A stretch of 64,000 bases of DNA from Streptomyces sp. NBC_00370 (GTDB taxonomy: Bacteria > Actinomycetota > Actinomycetes > Streptomycetales > Streptomycetaceae): NCBI RefSeq assembly GCF_036084755.1, contig NZ_CP107968.1, positions 7,262,001 to 7,326,000 on the forward strand, written 5' to 3'. The position numbers and the translations under genes are program-made. Of this stretch, positions 33,401-44,473 are shown in pieces (positions within the stretch are counted from its first letter, which is position 1; every line of letters starts with the position of its first letter). A model generated the notes under the pieces. That model did not search any database, was not told where the DNA came from, and saw only the letters and a program-made list of their open reading frames with translations.

Positions 33401-35005
33401 ATGTCCACAAGAACCACCGGCTCGCGTCCACGGCTCCGTCTCGCGATCGCACTGCTCGCGGTCGTTCTGCCCGTCGCGGCCTGTTCGGGCGAGGGGACCG
33501 GCTCCGGCGGCAAGAGTGACGGCGCACCGCGTGACGGTGGCACCCTGCTGGTGGGCAGCGAGGCGGACCCGAGCTGCCTCGACCCGCAGCAGACCGGGCA
33601 GCTCGGCGCCGTGGACATCTCCAGGGCCGTGGTCGACGGGCTCACCTCGCAGGACCCGAAGACCGGCAAGATCGTGCCCTGGCTGGCCAAGTCCTTCACC
33701 ACCAGCGCCGACGGCAGCGCGTTCACCTTCGTACTGCGCGAAGGCGCCACCTTCAGTGACGGCAAGCCCGTCGACGGGGCTGCGGTGAAGGCCACGTTCG
33801 ACAACCTGGTCAAGCTGCCGGCCAACGGCGCCCCCAGCTATCTGATCGGCTACAAGGGCACCACCGTGACCGACGCGCACCGGGTGACCGTGAAGTTCGC
33901 GACGGCCAACGCCCAGTTCCTCCAGGCGACTTCCACCGTCGGCCTGGGCATTCTGTCGCCGTCGACCTTCACCGCTTCGGCCGCCGACCGCTGCCGCGGC
34001 AAGTTCGTCGGCTCGGGCCCCTACGTCCTGGACCACTACACCACCAACCAGGAAGTGGTCCTGAAGAAGCGCAAGGACTACGCCTGGCCCTCGTCCATCG
34101 CCACGAACAAGGGCGCGGCGCACTTCGACGAGGTGAAGTTCTCCTTCATCCCCGAGGGCGGGGCCCGCACCGGCGCGCTCAGCTCGGGACAGGTCGGGGT
34201 CGCCAAGGCTCTCCTGCCCACGGACGAGGCCCAGTTCAAGGGCAACGGCTTCAGCATCCTGTCGGCGCCGAGCCCCGGGCTCGTACCGCCGCTCTCCCTC
34301 AACCACAAGGGGATCCTCGCCGACTTCAAGGTCCGTGAGGCGCTGCTCAAGGGCATCGACAGGAAGGGGCTCGTGGACTCCGTCTTCAGCAGCTCCTACA
34401 AGCCGGCCACCAGCGCGCTGTCCTCGGGCACCCCGTACTACAAGGACTTCTCCGACAAGCTGCGCTACGACGCGGCGGGCGCCAAGTCCCTGCTGGACAG
34501 CGCGGGTTGGCGGGTGGGCAAGGACGGCATCCGGGTCAAGGACGGCAAGCCGCTGGCGCTCACCTGGCTGATACCCGCGCCCCTGCCGCCCGTCGACGAG
34601 GCCGTCCAGCAGCAGCTCCGCAAGATCGGCGTCGATGTGAAGCTCAAGCCCGTCGCACCGGCCGTCTACGTCGAACAGCAGCAGAAGGGCCAGTTCGACC
34701 TCACGGCCGTCGGGGTCACCCGCGCCGACCCGGACGTCCTGCGCAACATCTTCTACACCAAGGGCGACAACCTCTGGCATCTGCCGCCCAGCAAGCTCGA
34801 CACCTATCTGGAGCAGGAGGTCACGGCGACGAGCGAAGCCGCCCGGCAGACCGCGGTCAACAACGCCGTCGGCTGGATCCTCGACCACGCCGACACCGTC
34901 CCGCTGTACCAGGGCGCCAACGTCCACGGCGTGTCCGACAAGGTCAAGGGGCTGAAACTCGACGCCTCCAACCGCTTCGACCTGCACGACGCCTGGCTCG
35001 GCTGA
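33401..35005 (+). CDS. ABC-importer substrate-binding lipoprotein (SBP family 5, oligopeptide/nickel type)
   Basis: 534 residues from ATG 33401 (RBS GGAGAGG). Lipoprotein signal with lipobox VAAC, lipidated Cys28. Mature part is SBP_bac_5: GGTLLVGSEADPSCLDPQQ, then ADGSAFTFVLREGATFSDG and REALLKGIDRKGLVD. Family members bind peptides, nickel chelates, opines and other organics; the ligand cannot be read from sequence. It begins a tightly packed set of six genes. Confidence 0.93.
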   Translation: MSTRTTGSRPRLRLAIALLAVVLPVAACSGEGTGSGGKSDGAPRDGGTLLVGSEADPSCLDPQQTGQLGAVDISRAVVDGLTSQDPKTGKIVPWLAKSFTTSADGSAFTFVLREGATFSDGKPVDGAAVKATFDNLVKLPANGAPSYLIGYKGTTVTDAHRVTVKFATANAQFLQATSTVGLGILSPSTFTASAADRCRGKFVGSGPYVLDHYTTNQEVVLKKRKDYAWPSSIATNKGAAHFDEVKFSFIPEGGARTGALSSGQVGVAKALLPTDEAQFKGNGFSILSAPSPGLVPPLSLNHKGILADFKVREALLKGIDRKGLVDSVFSSSYKPATSALSSGTPYYKDFSDKLRYDAAGAKSLLDSAGWRVGKDGIRVKDGKPLALTWLIPAPLPPVDEAVQQQLRKIGVDVKLKPVAPAVYVEQQQKGQFDLTAVGVTRADPDVLRNIFYTKGDNLWHLPPSKLDTYLEQEVTATSEAARQTAVNNAVGWILDHADTVPLYQGANVHGVSDKVKGLKLDASNRFDLHDAWLG

Positions 35006-35019
35006 GGGAGGGTCCGACA

Positions 35020-35979
35020 GTGAACACGGCCCTGTACGCGGTCACCCGGACGCTGCGCGCGTTGTTCGTCGTCTGGGCCGCGTTCACGCTCACCTTCGTC
35101 GCGCTGCGTCTGCTGCCCGGCGACCCGGTGGCGCTGATGCTGAGCGGACGCGGCGGTTTCGCCGGCCTGACGCCCCAGCAGATCGCCCAGACGCGCGCGG
35201 ACCTCGGCTTCGACCGCCCGCTGATCGTCCAGTACGGCTCGGCGCTCGCCGACGCGCTGCACGGCGACTTCGGCTCGTCCCTCCAGAGCGGGCAGCCGGT
35301 CTCCCACATGATCACCGAAGCGATCCCGCCGACGCTCCAGGTCGGCAGCCTCGCACTGGTACTCGCGCTGGTGCTCGGCACCCTCACCGGGGTGACCGCC
35401 AACCTGACCGCGAGCCCCGCCCTGCGTCAACTGCTGCGTTCCATACCGTCGTTCGCGGTGTCGCTGCCGTCGTTCTGGGTGGGACTCATCCTGATCCAGG
35501 TGCTGTCCTTCCAATGGCATCTCTTCCCCTCACTCGGCAACACCGGCGTGCAGAGCATGATCCTGCCCGCCTTCACCCTGGCCGTCCCGGGGGCCGCGCT
35601 GGTGGCACAGGTGCTCGGCAAGAGCCTCCACACCACCCTCCAGGAGCCGTACGCCGACACCGTACGGGCCACCGGGGCGGGCAGGGCCCGGCTGCTCTTC
35701 GGGCACGGTCTGCGCAACGCGGCCATCCCCGCCGTGACCGTGGTCGGTCTGCTCGTCGGCTATCTGATCGGCGGCGCCGTCGTGGTGGAGACGGTGTTCT
35801 CGCGTCCCGGCATGGGCCGCATCACCCAGTCGGCCGTGTCGTCGCAGGATCTGCCCGTCGTGCAGGGCGTCGTGGTCGTGGCGGCCCTCGCCTTCGCGGT
35901 GGTCAATCTGCTGATCGACCTGGTCTATCCGGTCCTCGATCCGAGGATCCGCTCAACGGGACGGCTGGTGACCACATGA
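35020..35979 (+). CDS. ABC-importer permease, DppB-like
   Basis: 319 residues from GTG 35020 with GAGGGAGG upstream. Six membrane segments, the DppB-type N-terminus (LRLLPGDPVALMLSG) and the cytoplasmic EAA loop (VRATGAGRARLLFGHGLRNAAIP). Overlaps the second permease by 4 bp (ATGA). Confidence 0.95.
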   Translation: MNTALYAVTRTLRALFVVWAAFTLTFVALRLLPGDPVALMLSGRGGFAGLTPQQIAQTRADLGFDRPLIVQYGSALADALHGDFGSSLQSGQPVSHMITEAIPPTLQVGSLALVLALVLGTLTGVTANLTASPALRQLLRSIPSFAVSLPSFWVGLILIQVLSFQWHLFPSLGNTGVQSMILPAFTLAVPGAALVAQVLGKSLHTTLQEPYADTVRATGAGRARLLFGHGLRNAAIPAVTVVGLLVGYLIGGAVVVETVFSRPGMGRITQSAVSSQDLPVVQGVVVVAALAFAVVNLLIDLVYPVLDPRIRSTGRLVTT

Positions 35980-36877
35980 CGAACCTGACGAAGACCCCCG
36001 TCACCGCCGAACCCGCGCCGGTCCCGGCCGAGCGGCACGGCGCCGAGGAGCCCGCCCGGGTCCGGCGGATCCTGACCGCGCCGCTGCGTTCCCCCGGCGT
36101 CACCCTCTCCGTCCTGGTGCTGCTGCTCGTACTCGGCTGGGCCCTCGTCCCCGAGTGGTTCACCAGCCGCAGTCCCCTCACCGGCGTCCCCGCCGAGCGG
36201 TTCCGGTCACCGAGTGCCGAACACTTCTTCGGCACCGACCAGTTGGGCCGCGACATCTACGCACGGGTGGTGCACGGCGCCGCCCTGTCGCTGCGCGCCA
36301 CCGTCGCGGCCATCCTGATCGCCCTGGTGGGCGGCGTCGTGCTCGGCCTTGTCGCCGGCTTCTTCGGGCACTGGACGGACACCGTCATCATGCGGATCGT
36401 CGAGGTCATGCTGTCGGTGCCACCGGTACTGCTGTCGCTCACCATCATCACCGCGCTCGGCTTCGGCACCGCACAGGTCGCCGTCGCGATCGGTGTCACC
36501 AGCGTCGCCGCCTTCGCCCGCGTCATGCGGGCCGAGGTGCTGCGGGTGCGGACAGCGCCGTACGTCGAAGCGGCGATCCTCTGCGGCACCCGGTGGTGGC
36601 GCATCCTGCCCCGCTACATCCTGCCGGCCGCGATCGGACCCGTACTGGCCCTGGCGGCGCTCGACTTCGGCCTGGTCGTCCTCGCCATCTCCAGCCTCAG
36701 CTTCCTCGGGTACGGGGAGCCGCCGCCGGCCCCCGAGTGGGGGTCCCTGGTCGCCGACGGACGCAACTACCTGGCCACCTCCTGGTGGCTCACCACCCTG
36801 CCCAGTCTCACCGTGACCGTGGTCGTCCTCGCGGCCAACCGGCTCTCGCGGGTGCTGGAAACCGAAGGGAGAAACCG

Positions 36878-36881
<4 letters not shown>
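35976..36881 (+). CDS. ABC-importer permease, DppC-like
   Basis: 301 residues. N-terminal OppC segment, then HFFGTDQLGRDIYARVVHGA, five to six membrane segments and the EAA loop (AAILCGTRWWRILPRYILP). It overlaps both neighbours by 4 bp and forms the channel with the DppB-like permease. Confidence 0.95.
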
Positions 36882-38580
<1,699 letters not shown>

Positions 38581-38590
<10 letters not shown>

Positions 38591-39633
38591 GGCTCATCAC
38601 TTTCGGCAGCCTTCTCCCCGACCCGCTCACCGGTGAGACCCTCACCCAGCAGCAGCGACTGCGGGACGTGGTGCGCGCCGCCGCCGAGGCGGAGCAGGCG
38701 GGATTCGCCTGGTACACCGTCGGTGAACACCACTTCGGCGAGCGGGACGTGATCTCCTCACCCGCGCTGGTGCTGGCCGCGATAGCGGAACACACCTCCA
38801 CGATCAGGCTCGCCACCGGCACCACGCTCGTCGCCAACCGCGATCCGATCCTGGTCGCCGAGGACTACGCGCTGGTCGACCTGCTGTCCGGCGGCCGGCT
38901 CGAACTGATGGCAGGCGGCTCCTTCTTCCCCGAGCCGTACGCGGTCTTCGACCAGGCCCCGGAGTCGAAGGCGGCGCGCAAGCGCGAGAACACCGAGCTG
39001 CTGCTGCGGCTGTGGACCGAGGAACGCGTCAGCTGGCAGGGCGAGTTCCGGCCCGCGCTGACCGATGTCACCGTCCAGCCGAGGCCGTTGCAGCCCCGGC
39101 CGCCGTTCTGGATCAGCGGCGGCGTCGGCCTGGACTCCGTCCACCTCGCCGTCGACCACGGGCTGCCGCTCGTCGTGGGCACGACGGCACGCGAACCGGG
39201 CACGTTCGCACCGGTCTTCGAGTCCTACCGCACCCTGTGGGGCGAGAGCGGCCGTACCGACCCGCCCGGCCGGCTCGGCGCCGCCAGCCATGTCTTCGTC
39301 GCCGAGTCGTCCCAGCGGGCCCGCTCGGTCTGGGCCTCGTACATGAACAACTATCTGACCGTGAAGAAGCCCGGCAACACCCACTTCTCGACCCCGCCGG
39401 ACTTCGACACCTACATCGGCGACAACGGGCCCGCCATCTGCGGAAGTCCCGCCGAGGTCGTCGACAAGCTGGGCCGGCTGCACGAGCTGTGGGGCCACGA
39501 TCTGCATCTGCTCGCCATCGACGTCGGCGGCATCCCGTACGCCGAGGTGCAGGCGGCCAGCGAACTGACCGCGTCCGAAGTGCTGCCCCAGGTCAAGGGA
39601 CTCGGCTCAGGAACGGTGGCGGCCGGTGCCTGA
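38581..39633 (+). CDS. LLM-class flavin-dependent oxidoreductase (bacterial luciferase-like)
   Basis: 350 residues, TIM barrel. Motifs: YTVGEHHFGERDVISSP, LATGTTLVANRDPILVAEDYALVDLLSGGR, PFWISGGVG. It belongs to a different LLM branch from the proteins at 32378 and 40491, closer to FMN-dependent alkanal-type monooxygenases. It sits translationally coupled inside the transporter operon, so it probably oxidises the imported compound or a product of it. Confidence 0.88.
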
Positions 39634-40477
39634 CGACGCGATCAACCACTCGACCCTCCCTCCGGTGGTCGACGCCGGCTGGGTACGTGGGCACGGCGAA
39701 GGCCTCGTACTGGCCGATGTGCGCTGGTTCCTGGACGGCCGCAGCGGCTACGAGGCCTACCTGGCCGGGCATCTGCCCGGCGCGGTCTGGGTCGACGTCG
39801 ACACCGTCCTGTCGGCGCCACCCGACGAGACCGAGGGACGCCATCCGCTGCCCGACCCGGCCGGCTTCGCGCGTGCGCTCGGCGCGCTCGGCATCGGCGA
39901 CGGTACGACGGTGGTGGCGTACGACGCCGACGGCGGCCCCTACGCCGCCCGGCTGGTGTGGCTGCTGCGCAGGACCGGAAGGGCCGCCGCCCTGCTGGAC
40001 GGCGGACTTGCGGCCTGGCCGGGCGCGACCGAGACCGGTGGGGTGGCGCTCCCCGAGGCGCGGCTGACCCCGGTGGAGTGGCCCAAGGAGGTGCTGCGGA
40101 CCGCGGACGAGGTCGCAGCGGGAGACGCCGTCGTCCTCGACGCCCGCGCGGCCGACCGGTATTCGGGCGAGACCGTCCTGCCGTCGGACATCCGCTCCGG
40201 CCATGTCCCCGGGGCTCGCAGCGCGCCCTGGAGCGCGAACATCACGCCGGAGGGGACGTTCGCCACACCGGAGCAACTACGCGAGCGATACGAGGCGTTG
40301 GGCGTGCGGGAGGGGGCGGAGGTCATCGTCTACTGCGGCAGCGGGGTCACCGCCTGCCATGACCTGCTGGCCCTGGAACGCGCCGGGATCACCGGCGCGG
40401 CCCTCTACCCGGGCTCCTGGTCCGCCTGGTCGGCGGACCTGTCCCGCCCGGTGGCGACGGGACAGGAACCCGGTTAG
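39626..40477 (+). CDS. Sulfurtransferase, two rhodanese domains (3-mercaptopyruvate type loop)
   Basis: 283 residues from GTG 39626. N-terminal inactive rhodanese domain (about 10-130) and C-terminal active domain (about 150-275) with catalytic Cys237 in CGSGVTACHD. The loop CGSGVT is the form found in 3-mercaptopyruvate sulfurtransferases, while thiosulfate enzymes usually show CRKGVT. It overlaps the LLM gene by 8 bp, ending the transporter operon. It handles sulfane sulfur, suggesting the imported or oxidised substrate contains sulfur, or that sulfur is delivered to the product. Confidence 0.9.
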   Translation: MPDDAINHSTLPPVVDAGWVRGHGEGLVLADVRWFLDGRSGYEAYLAGHLPGAVWVDVDTVLSAPPDETEGRHPLPDPAGFARALGALGIGDGTTVVAYDADGGPYAARLVWLLRRTGRAAALLDGGLAAWPGATETGGVALPEARLTPVEWPKEVLRTADEVAAGDAVVLDARAADRYSGETVLPSDIRSGHVPGARSAPWSANITPEGTFATPEQLRERYEALGVREGAEVIVYCGSGVTACHDLLALERAGITGAALYPGSWSAWSADLSRPVATGQEPG

Positions 40478-40490
40478 CGGGGACGGCGGT

Positions 40491-42101
40491 TCACCAGCCG
40501 GTGCCGAACCGCGCCATGGGCTCGATCAGTTCACTCTCCTCGTACGCGAGATGCGACAGGAGGGTGTCCGTGAGGAGGTCCATGGCGGCCCGCAGTCCGG
40601 CACGGTCCTGCTCCTCGCCGGCGAAGGCGACCAGTTCGCGGTCGATCCGCTCGATCACACCCTGTATGGCGTGATGTTCCTCGGTGAGCCGGTCGAGCAC
40701 CGCGGCGAGCCGGGGATCGGAGCGGCGCAGATACGGGAAGAGATCCTGGTCCTCGCGGGTGTGGTGCAGCGTCGTCACCCTGCAGTACGAGGCGCAGTAG
40801 GCGCCGAGCGTCCAGATGTTCTGCCGCAGGCTCAGCTTCTGGATCTCGGAGCGCGCCTCGCCCACGTCGCGCGTGTCGGCCAGCACCTCCCGTACGACGG
40901 AACCGAGTTGGTCGAGATCGGCGCGCAGCTGGTCGTGTGCGGCGACCAGATTCCGGGCCGGCTCCTGTTCGCGGCGCGGATAGCGCCGGCCGGGGTCGGC
41001 GGGCGGGCCTGTGGGGCGGGTCGACTCGTCCCACAGCCGCTCCGTCGACCGGCGCACCCCGGGGTCCGGGGTGGCTCGCACCGACAGCCGGTCCCCGGAA
41101 CCCCCCGCCCGGCCCCGGTCAGAGGTGAGGGTGCCCGTGGCCGGGGAGGCAGCCACGGGCACCGGCCGGTCACCGGGGCTGCCCGCCGCGCCGACCACCG
41201 CGGGCTGCGGACCCGGCAGCTTCGCTGCCCGGCCGCGTTCCGCCGCGACCAGCTCCCGGGTGGCGGGCGCCACCTCGGCGGCGAACAGCTGGATCAGCGC
41301 GGGCTGTTGGGTCGGCAGCAGGAACGCGCTGGTCCCGTGCTCCAGGGTGAGCGCGGCCAGCTGCTCGGGCCAGGCCTCCGGCGCTCCCCGGGGGAAGCCG
41401 CCGGGCCCCGGCGAGAGGTTGTACAGCCGTCGCACCGCCGCGGGGTCGCGCCCCGCGGCGACCGCCGCTTCGTCGACGATCCGGTGCCCTTCCGCCAGGC
41501 GGCCCGGTGGTACGTGCGGGGCGCTGGGCAGCCAGCCGTCGGCCGCCGAGCCGACCAGCTTCAGCATGCGCGGACCGACGGCGCCGACCCAGATCCCCAT
41601 GGGGTGCGCGGGGGCGGGCCCCGGGGCGGCGCCGTCGAGTCCGTAGTGCTTGCCTTCGACATGGGCCCCCCTGCCCGGGGTCCACAGCGCCCGGATGACC
41701 TCGATGGCCTCACGGGTCGCACGGACGGCCTCGCCCGGACTGCGGCGCGGCCCGCCGTCGGCGGCGATGGCGTCCCAGTAGGACCCGGCGCCCAGGCCCA
41801 GTTCGACCCGGCCGCCGCTGATCAGGTCCAGGCCCGCAGCCGTCCGTGCCAGTCCCGCCGGCGGTCGCAGGGGCAGGTTCGCCACGTTGGGGAAGACCCG
41901 CACCCGGGTGGTGGAGGCGGCGATGACCGCGAGCGCCACCCAGGCGTCGAGCAGTTCCGGCCGGTACGGGTGGTCCGGCACGCTCACCAGGTCGAGTCCG
42001 GTCCGGTCGGCGACCCGGGCCATCGCCACCGCGTCGTCGCTGTGTCCCGCCGTCGGCACCAGCACGGTGCCGAAGAGGAGGTCGTGTCCGTAGTCAGGCA
42101 T
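40491..42101 (-). CDS. LLM oxidoreductase fused to a hemerythrin-like (HHE) domain
   Basis: 536 residues. Residues 1-300 form an F420/flavin LLM barrel (VPDHPYRPELLDAW, LGLGAGSYWDA, GWLPSAPHVPP). A Pro/Gly/Arg-rich linker covers about 300-385. Residues 385-530 are a hemerythrin-like bundle with HDQLRADLDQL, LHHTREDQDLFPYL, EEHHAIQGVIERID and HLAYEESELIEPM, which give the usual His/Glu iron ligands. The fusion couples a flavin site to a di-iron O2/redox-sensing module. It is convergent to the sulfurtransferase operon with a 13-bp gap. Function unknown. Confidence 0.85.
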   Translation of the reverse strand: MPDYGHDLLFGTVLVPTAGHSDDAVAMARVADRTGLDLVSVPDHPYRPELLDAWVALAVIAASTTRVRVFPNVANLPLRPPAGLARTAAGLDLISGGRVELGLGAGSYWDAIAADGGPRRSPGEAVRATREAIEVIRALWTPGRGAHVEGKHYGLDGAAPGPAPAHPMGIWVGAVGPRMLKLVGSAADGWLPSAPHVPPGRLAEGHRIVDEAAVAAGRDPAAVRRLYNLSPGPGGFPRGAPEAWPEQLAALTLEHGTSAFLLPTQQPALIQLFAAEVAPATRELVAAERGRAAKLPGPQPAVVGAAGSPGDRPVPVAASPATGTLTSDRGRAGGSGDRLSVRATPDPGVRRSTERLWDESTRPTGPPADPGRRYPRREQEPARNLVAAHDQLRADLDQLGSVVREVLADTRDVGEARSEIQKLSLRQNIWTLGAYCASYCRVTTLHHTREDQDLFPYLRRSDPRLAAVLDRLTEEHHAIQGVIERIDRELVAFAGEEQDRAGLRAAMDLLTDTLLSHLAYEESELIEPMARFGTGW

Positions 42102-42138
42102 GTGCGCGAACTCCTAGGGTCTTTCGTCTGGATCGGGC

Positions 42139-42183
42139 CGGATCAGGGAGCGGTGCCGGGGCACGCGAGCCCGGCCTGATCCG
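42139..42183 (-). terminator. Inverted repeat after the MFS gene
   Basis: CGGATCAGG (42139-42147) pairs with CCTGATCCG (42175-42183), with GC-rich sequence in between that can fold further. It follows the MFS stop by 16 bp on the reverse strand and precedes the LLM-hemerythrin gene. It may be a terminator, or an operator for that gene. Confidence 0.45.
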
Positions 42184-42198
42184 AACGACAGGCCCTAC

Positions 42199-43677
42199 CT
42201 AGGCGGCGGTCCGGCCGTCGCTGGGTGCTGAGGCGGGCGTGGGCGCGGGGGCGGCGGCGACCTTGCGCCAGAGCCTGCCGGGACCGGCGAGCGCGGCGAG
42301 GGTGGCGACCCCGAGTGCGATGGCGGACATCACGAACGCGGTGGTGTAACCGGACTCGGCCGGAATCCGGGTGCCCGCGATCGTCTTGGACGCCACCAGG
42401 GAAGCAGCGATCTGCGCGCCGAGCGAGCCGCCGATGGTACGCATGATGGTGTTGATGCCGGTCGCCTCGCCGGTCTGGCTCCGGTCGACCGCGCTGACCA
42501 CGAGATTGGCCAGGGCGGCGAAGGCGAAGCCGACACCGATCCCCAGTACGGCCGAGCCCGCGTACATCGCCCACTCGGTGTCGTGCGCCCCCGCGTAGAT
42601 CACGAAGCCGACGACACCGATCAGGCACGCCAGCACCAGCGGCAGCTTCCAGCCCACGGCCGCGCCGATCCGCCCGGCGAGCGGACTGGCGATCAGCATG
42701 GTCACCGCCATCGGCACCATGAACAGACCGGACTCGGTGACGGACGCGTCGAAGCCGTAGCCGACCTTCGACGGTGTCTGGGCGAGCAGCGGCACCAGCG
42801 TGAAGGCGCCGTACATGCCGAAACCGATGATGAGCGCGGTGATGTGACTGGTCAGCACGGCGGGCCTGCGCAGCAGCTCGATGTCGATGAGCGGCTCGCG
42901 GACCTTGGTCTCGACGTAGACGAACACCACGAGCAGCACGACGGCGCCGACGAACAGCCCGATGACGCCGCCCGAGGCCCAGCCCCACGACTTGCCCTCG
43001 CTGATGGCGAGCAGCAAGGCCACCACACCGGCGCTGAGCAGGACCACACCGGTCCAGTCGATCCGGCCGGGGGAGCGGAGGGCGGACTCCTGGATGAACG
43101 CGGCGACGGCGGCGATGCCCAGCAGGATCACGACAAGGCCGAGCCAGAAGATCCAGTGCCAGTTGAGCGCGTCGACGATCGGGCCCGGAATGACCAGGCC
43201 GACACCGAAACCGATGCCGAACGTCGAGGAGATCAGCCCGATCGCGACGGGCACCCGCTCACGCGGGAACTGGTCGCGCACGATGCCGAACGCCAGCGGG
43301 AAGGCGGCCGAGCCGACCCCCTGCACCGCGCGGGCCGCGATCAGCAGGGGCAGCGAGTTGGACAGGGCGGCGAGCAGCGTGCCAGCGGCGAACACGCCGA
43401 GGCTGGCGATCAGCACCCGGCGCTTGCCGAACATGTCACCGACCCGTCCCAGCAGCGCCGTGGCCACCGAAGCGGTGAGCAGGAACGAGCTGAGCACCCA
43501 GGAGACGCTGGTCGTGGAGGCGTCGAACTCACGCTGGAGGTCGGGCAGGGCCGGCACGACCATCGTCTGCATCAGCGAGAAGGACAGTACGGCGAGGAGC
43601 AGGGCGGCGAACGGCGCCGCGGTGCCGCCGCGCGCACCGGTGGCCGGGGCCCCGGCCTGCGTGGGTGTGTCGGTCAT
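42199..43677 (-). CDS. MFS drug:H+ antiporter, DHA2 (14-TMS) type
   Basis: 492 residues, about 14 membrane segments. Early VVPALPDLQREF and the motif A GRVGDMFGKRRVL. Family members export antibiotics and dyes. RBS GGAGGA precedes ATG. It is divergent from a MarR regulator gene, the classic arrangement of an inducible drug pump. At the end of the polyketide cluster it may export the product. Confidence 0.92.
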   Translation of the reverse strand: MTDTPTQAGAPATGARGGTAAPFAALLLAVLSFSLMQTMVVPALPDLQREFDASTTSVSWVLSSFLLTASVATALLGRVGDMFGKRRVLIASLGVFAAGTLLAALSNSLPLLIAARAVQGVGSAAFPLAFGIVRDQFPRERVPVAIGLISSTFGIGFGVGLVIPGPIVDALNWHWIFWLGLVVILLGIAAVAAFIQESALRSPGRIDWTGVVLLSAGVVALLLAISEGKSWGWASGGVIGLFVGAVVLLVVFVYVETKVREPLIDIELLRRPAVLTSHITALIIGFGMYGAFTLVPLLAQTPSKVGYGFDASVTESGLFMVPMAVTMLIASPLAGRIGAAVGWKLPLVLACLIGVVGFVIYAGAHDTEWAMYAGSAVLGIGVGFAFAALANLVVSAVDRSQTGEATGINTIMRTIGGSLGAQIAASLVASKTIAGTRIPAESGYTTAFVMSAIALGVATLAALAGPGRLWRKVAAAPAPTPASAPSDGRTAA

Positions 43678-43767
43678 GGGGCGGTCCTCCGGAAATGGGC
43701 GCAGCCGTCCGCGGTCCAGGAGCGTTCAGGAACACGGAAGGAACGAGCGCCGAACTGGTATCACCAC

Positions 43768-43778
43768 GGAATGATTCC
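43768..43778. promoter_or_regulatory. Candidate MarR operator between the MFS and MarR genes
   Basis: GGAATGATTCC is a perfect 5+1+5 palindrome. It is followed by TGATGTCATCC, which makes a longer imperfect repeat. It lies between the divergent starts at 43677 and 43827, in a locally AT-rich stretch. Binding is inferred. Confidence 0.45.
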
Positions 43779-43826
43779 ATGATGTCATCCTTACGTCCAG
43801 CCACTATTTTCCGGTATCGTGAACGC

Positions 43827-44327
43827 ATGAGCGAAACCCCTGAACCCGATACGGGCGGCGCGATCGGCACGGCCGACGCGGTGCTGCGCCCGCCGAGCCT
43901 GCTGGCGCTGCCCTCGTATCTCGCCGGTCATGCGGCGCGTATCGGCCACGACGCCCTGGTCGAGGCGGTCGGCAGGAACGGGCTGCGGCTGCCGCATTTC
44001 GCGGCCCTGACCGCGCTCTCGGACTTCGGCCCGCTGCCCCAGCACGTGCTGGCCGACCGGCTCGGGTTCCAGCGCAGCCACCTGGGGAGTTATCTGGACG
44101 CGATCGAGGAGCGCGGTCTGGTCCGCCGCACCCGGGACAGGGCCGACCGGCGCCGGCAGGTGGTCGAGCTGACCGACGAGGGCGTCGCGCTCCAGCGCCG
44201 TCTGTGGCTGGTGGCCGAGGAGTCCCAGGACTCCTTCCTCGGCTGTTTCACCCAGGCCGAGCGGGAGACGCTGACGACGCTGCTCCGGCGGCTGCTGGAC
44301 GCCGACGACCGAATTGCGGAAAGGTAG
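43827..44327 (+). CDS. MarR-family transcriptional regulator
   Basis: 166 residues from ATG 43827; the longer open frame upstream crosses the divergent promoter and was rejected. Winged helix: PLPQHVLADRLGFQRSHLGSYLDAIEERGLVRRTRDRADRR, with the wing arginines. No clear RBS, so it could be leaderless. It likely controls the divergent DHA2 exporter in response to a phenolic or polyketide ligand. Confidence 0.9.
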   Translation: MSETPEPDTGGAIGTADAVLRPPSLLALPSYLAGHAARIGHDALVEAVGRNGLRLPHFAALTALSDFGPLPQHVLADRLGFQRSHLGSYLDAIEERGLVRRTRDRADRRRQVVELTDEGVALQRRLWLVAEESQDSFLGCFTQAERETLTTLLRRLLDADDRIAER

Positions 44328-44428
44328 TTCCGAAGGCTCTCGATGGCTTAATACCGCTTCATATGACTGCAACAGTTAATTCACTGGAAGAGTCTTTGAA
44401 TTCAGCACCATGACTTTGTATCTTTGTG

Positions 44429-44457
44429 TCAAGTTTCGCTTCGTACGACGAACTTGA
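44429..44457. promoter_or_regulatory. Inverted repeat upstream of the response regulator gene
   Basis: TCAAGTTTCG (44429-44438) and CGAACTTGA (44449-44457) form an imperfect palindrome, 17-45 bp before the chosen start at 44474. The sequence upstream (44330-44430) is unusually AT-rich, as expected for a promoter. It may be an autoregulatory site. Confidence 0.4.
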
Positions 44458-44473
44458 CCTGCCGGGGGAGAGC

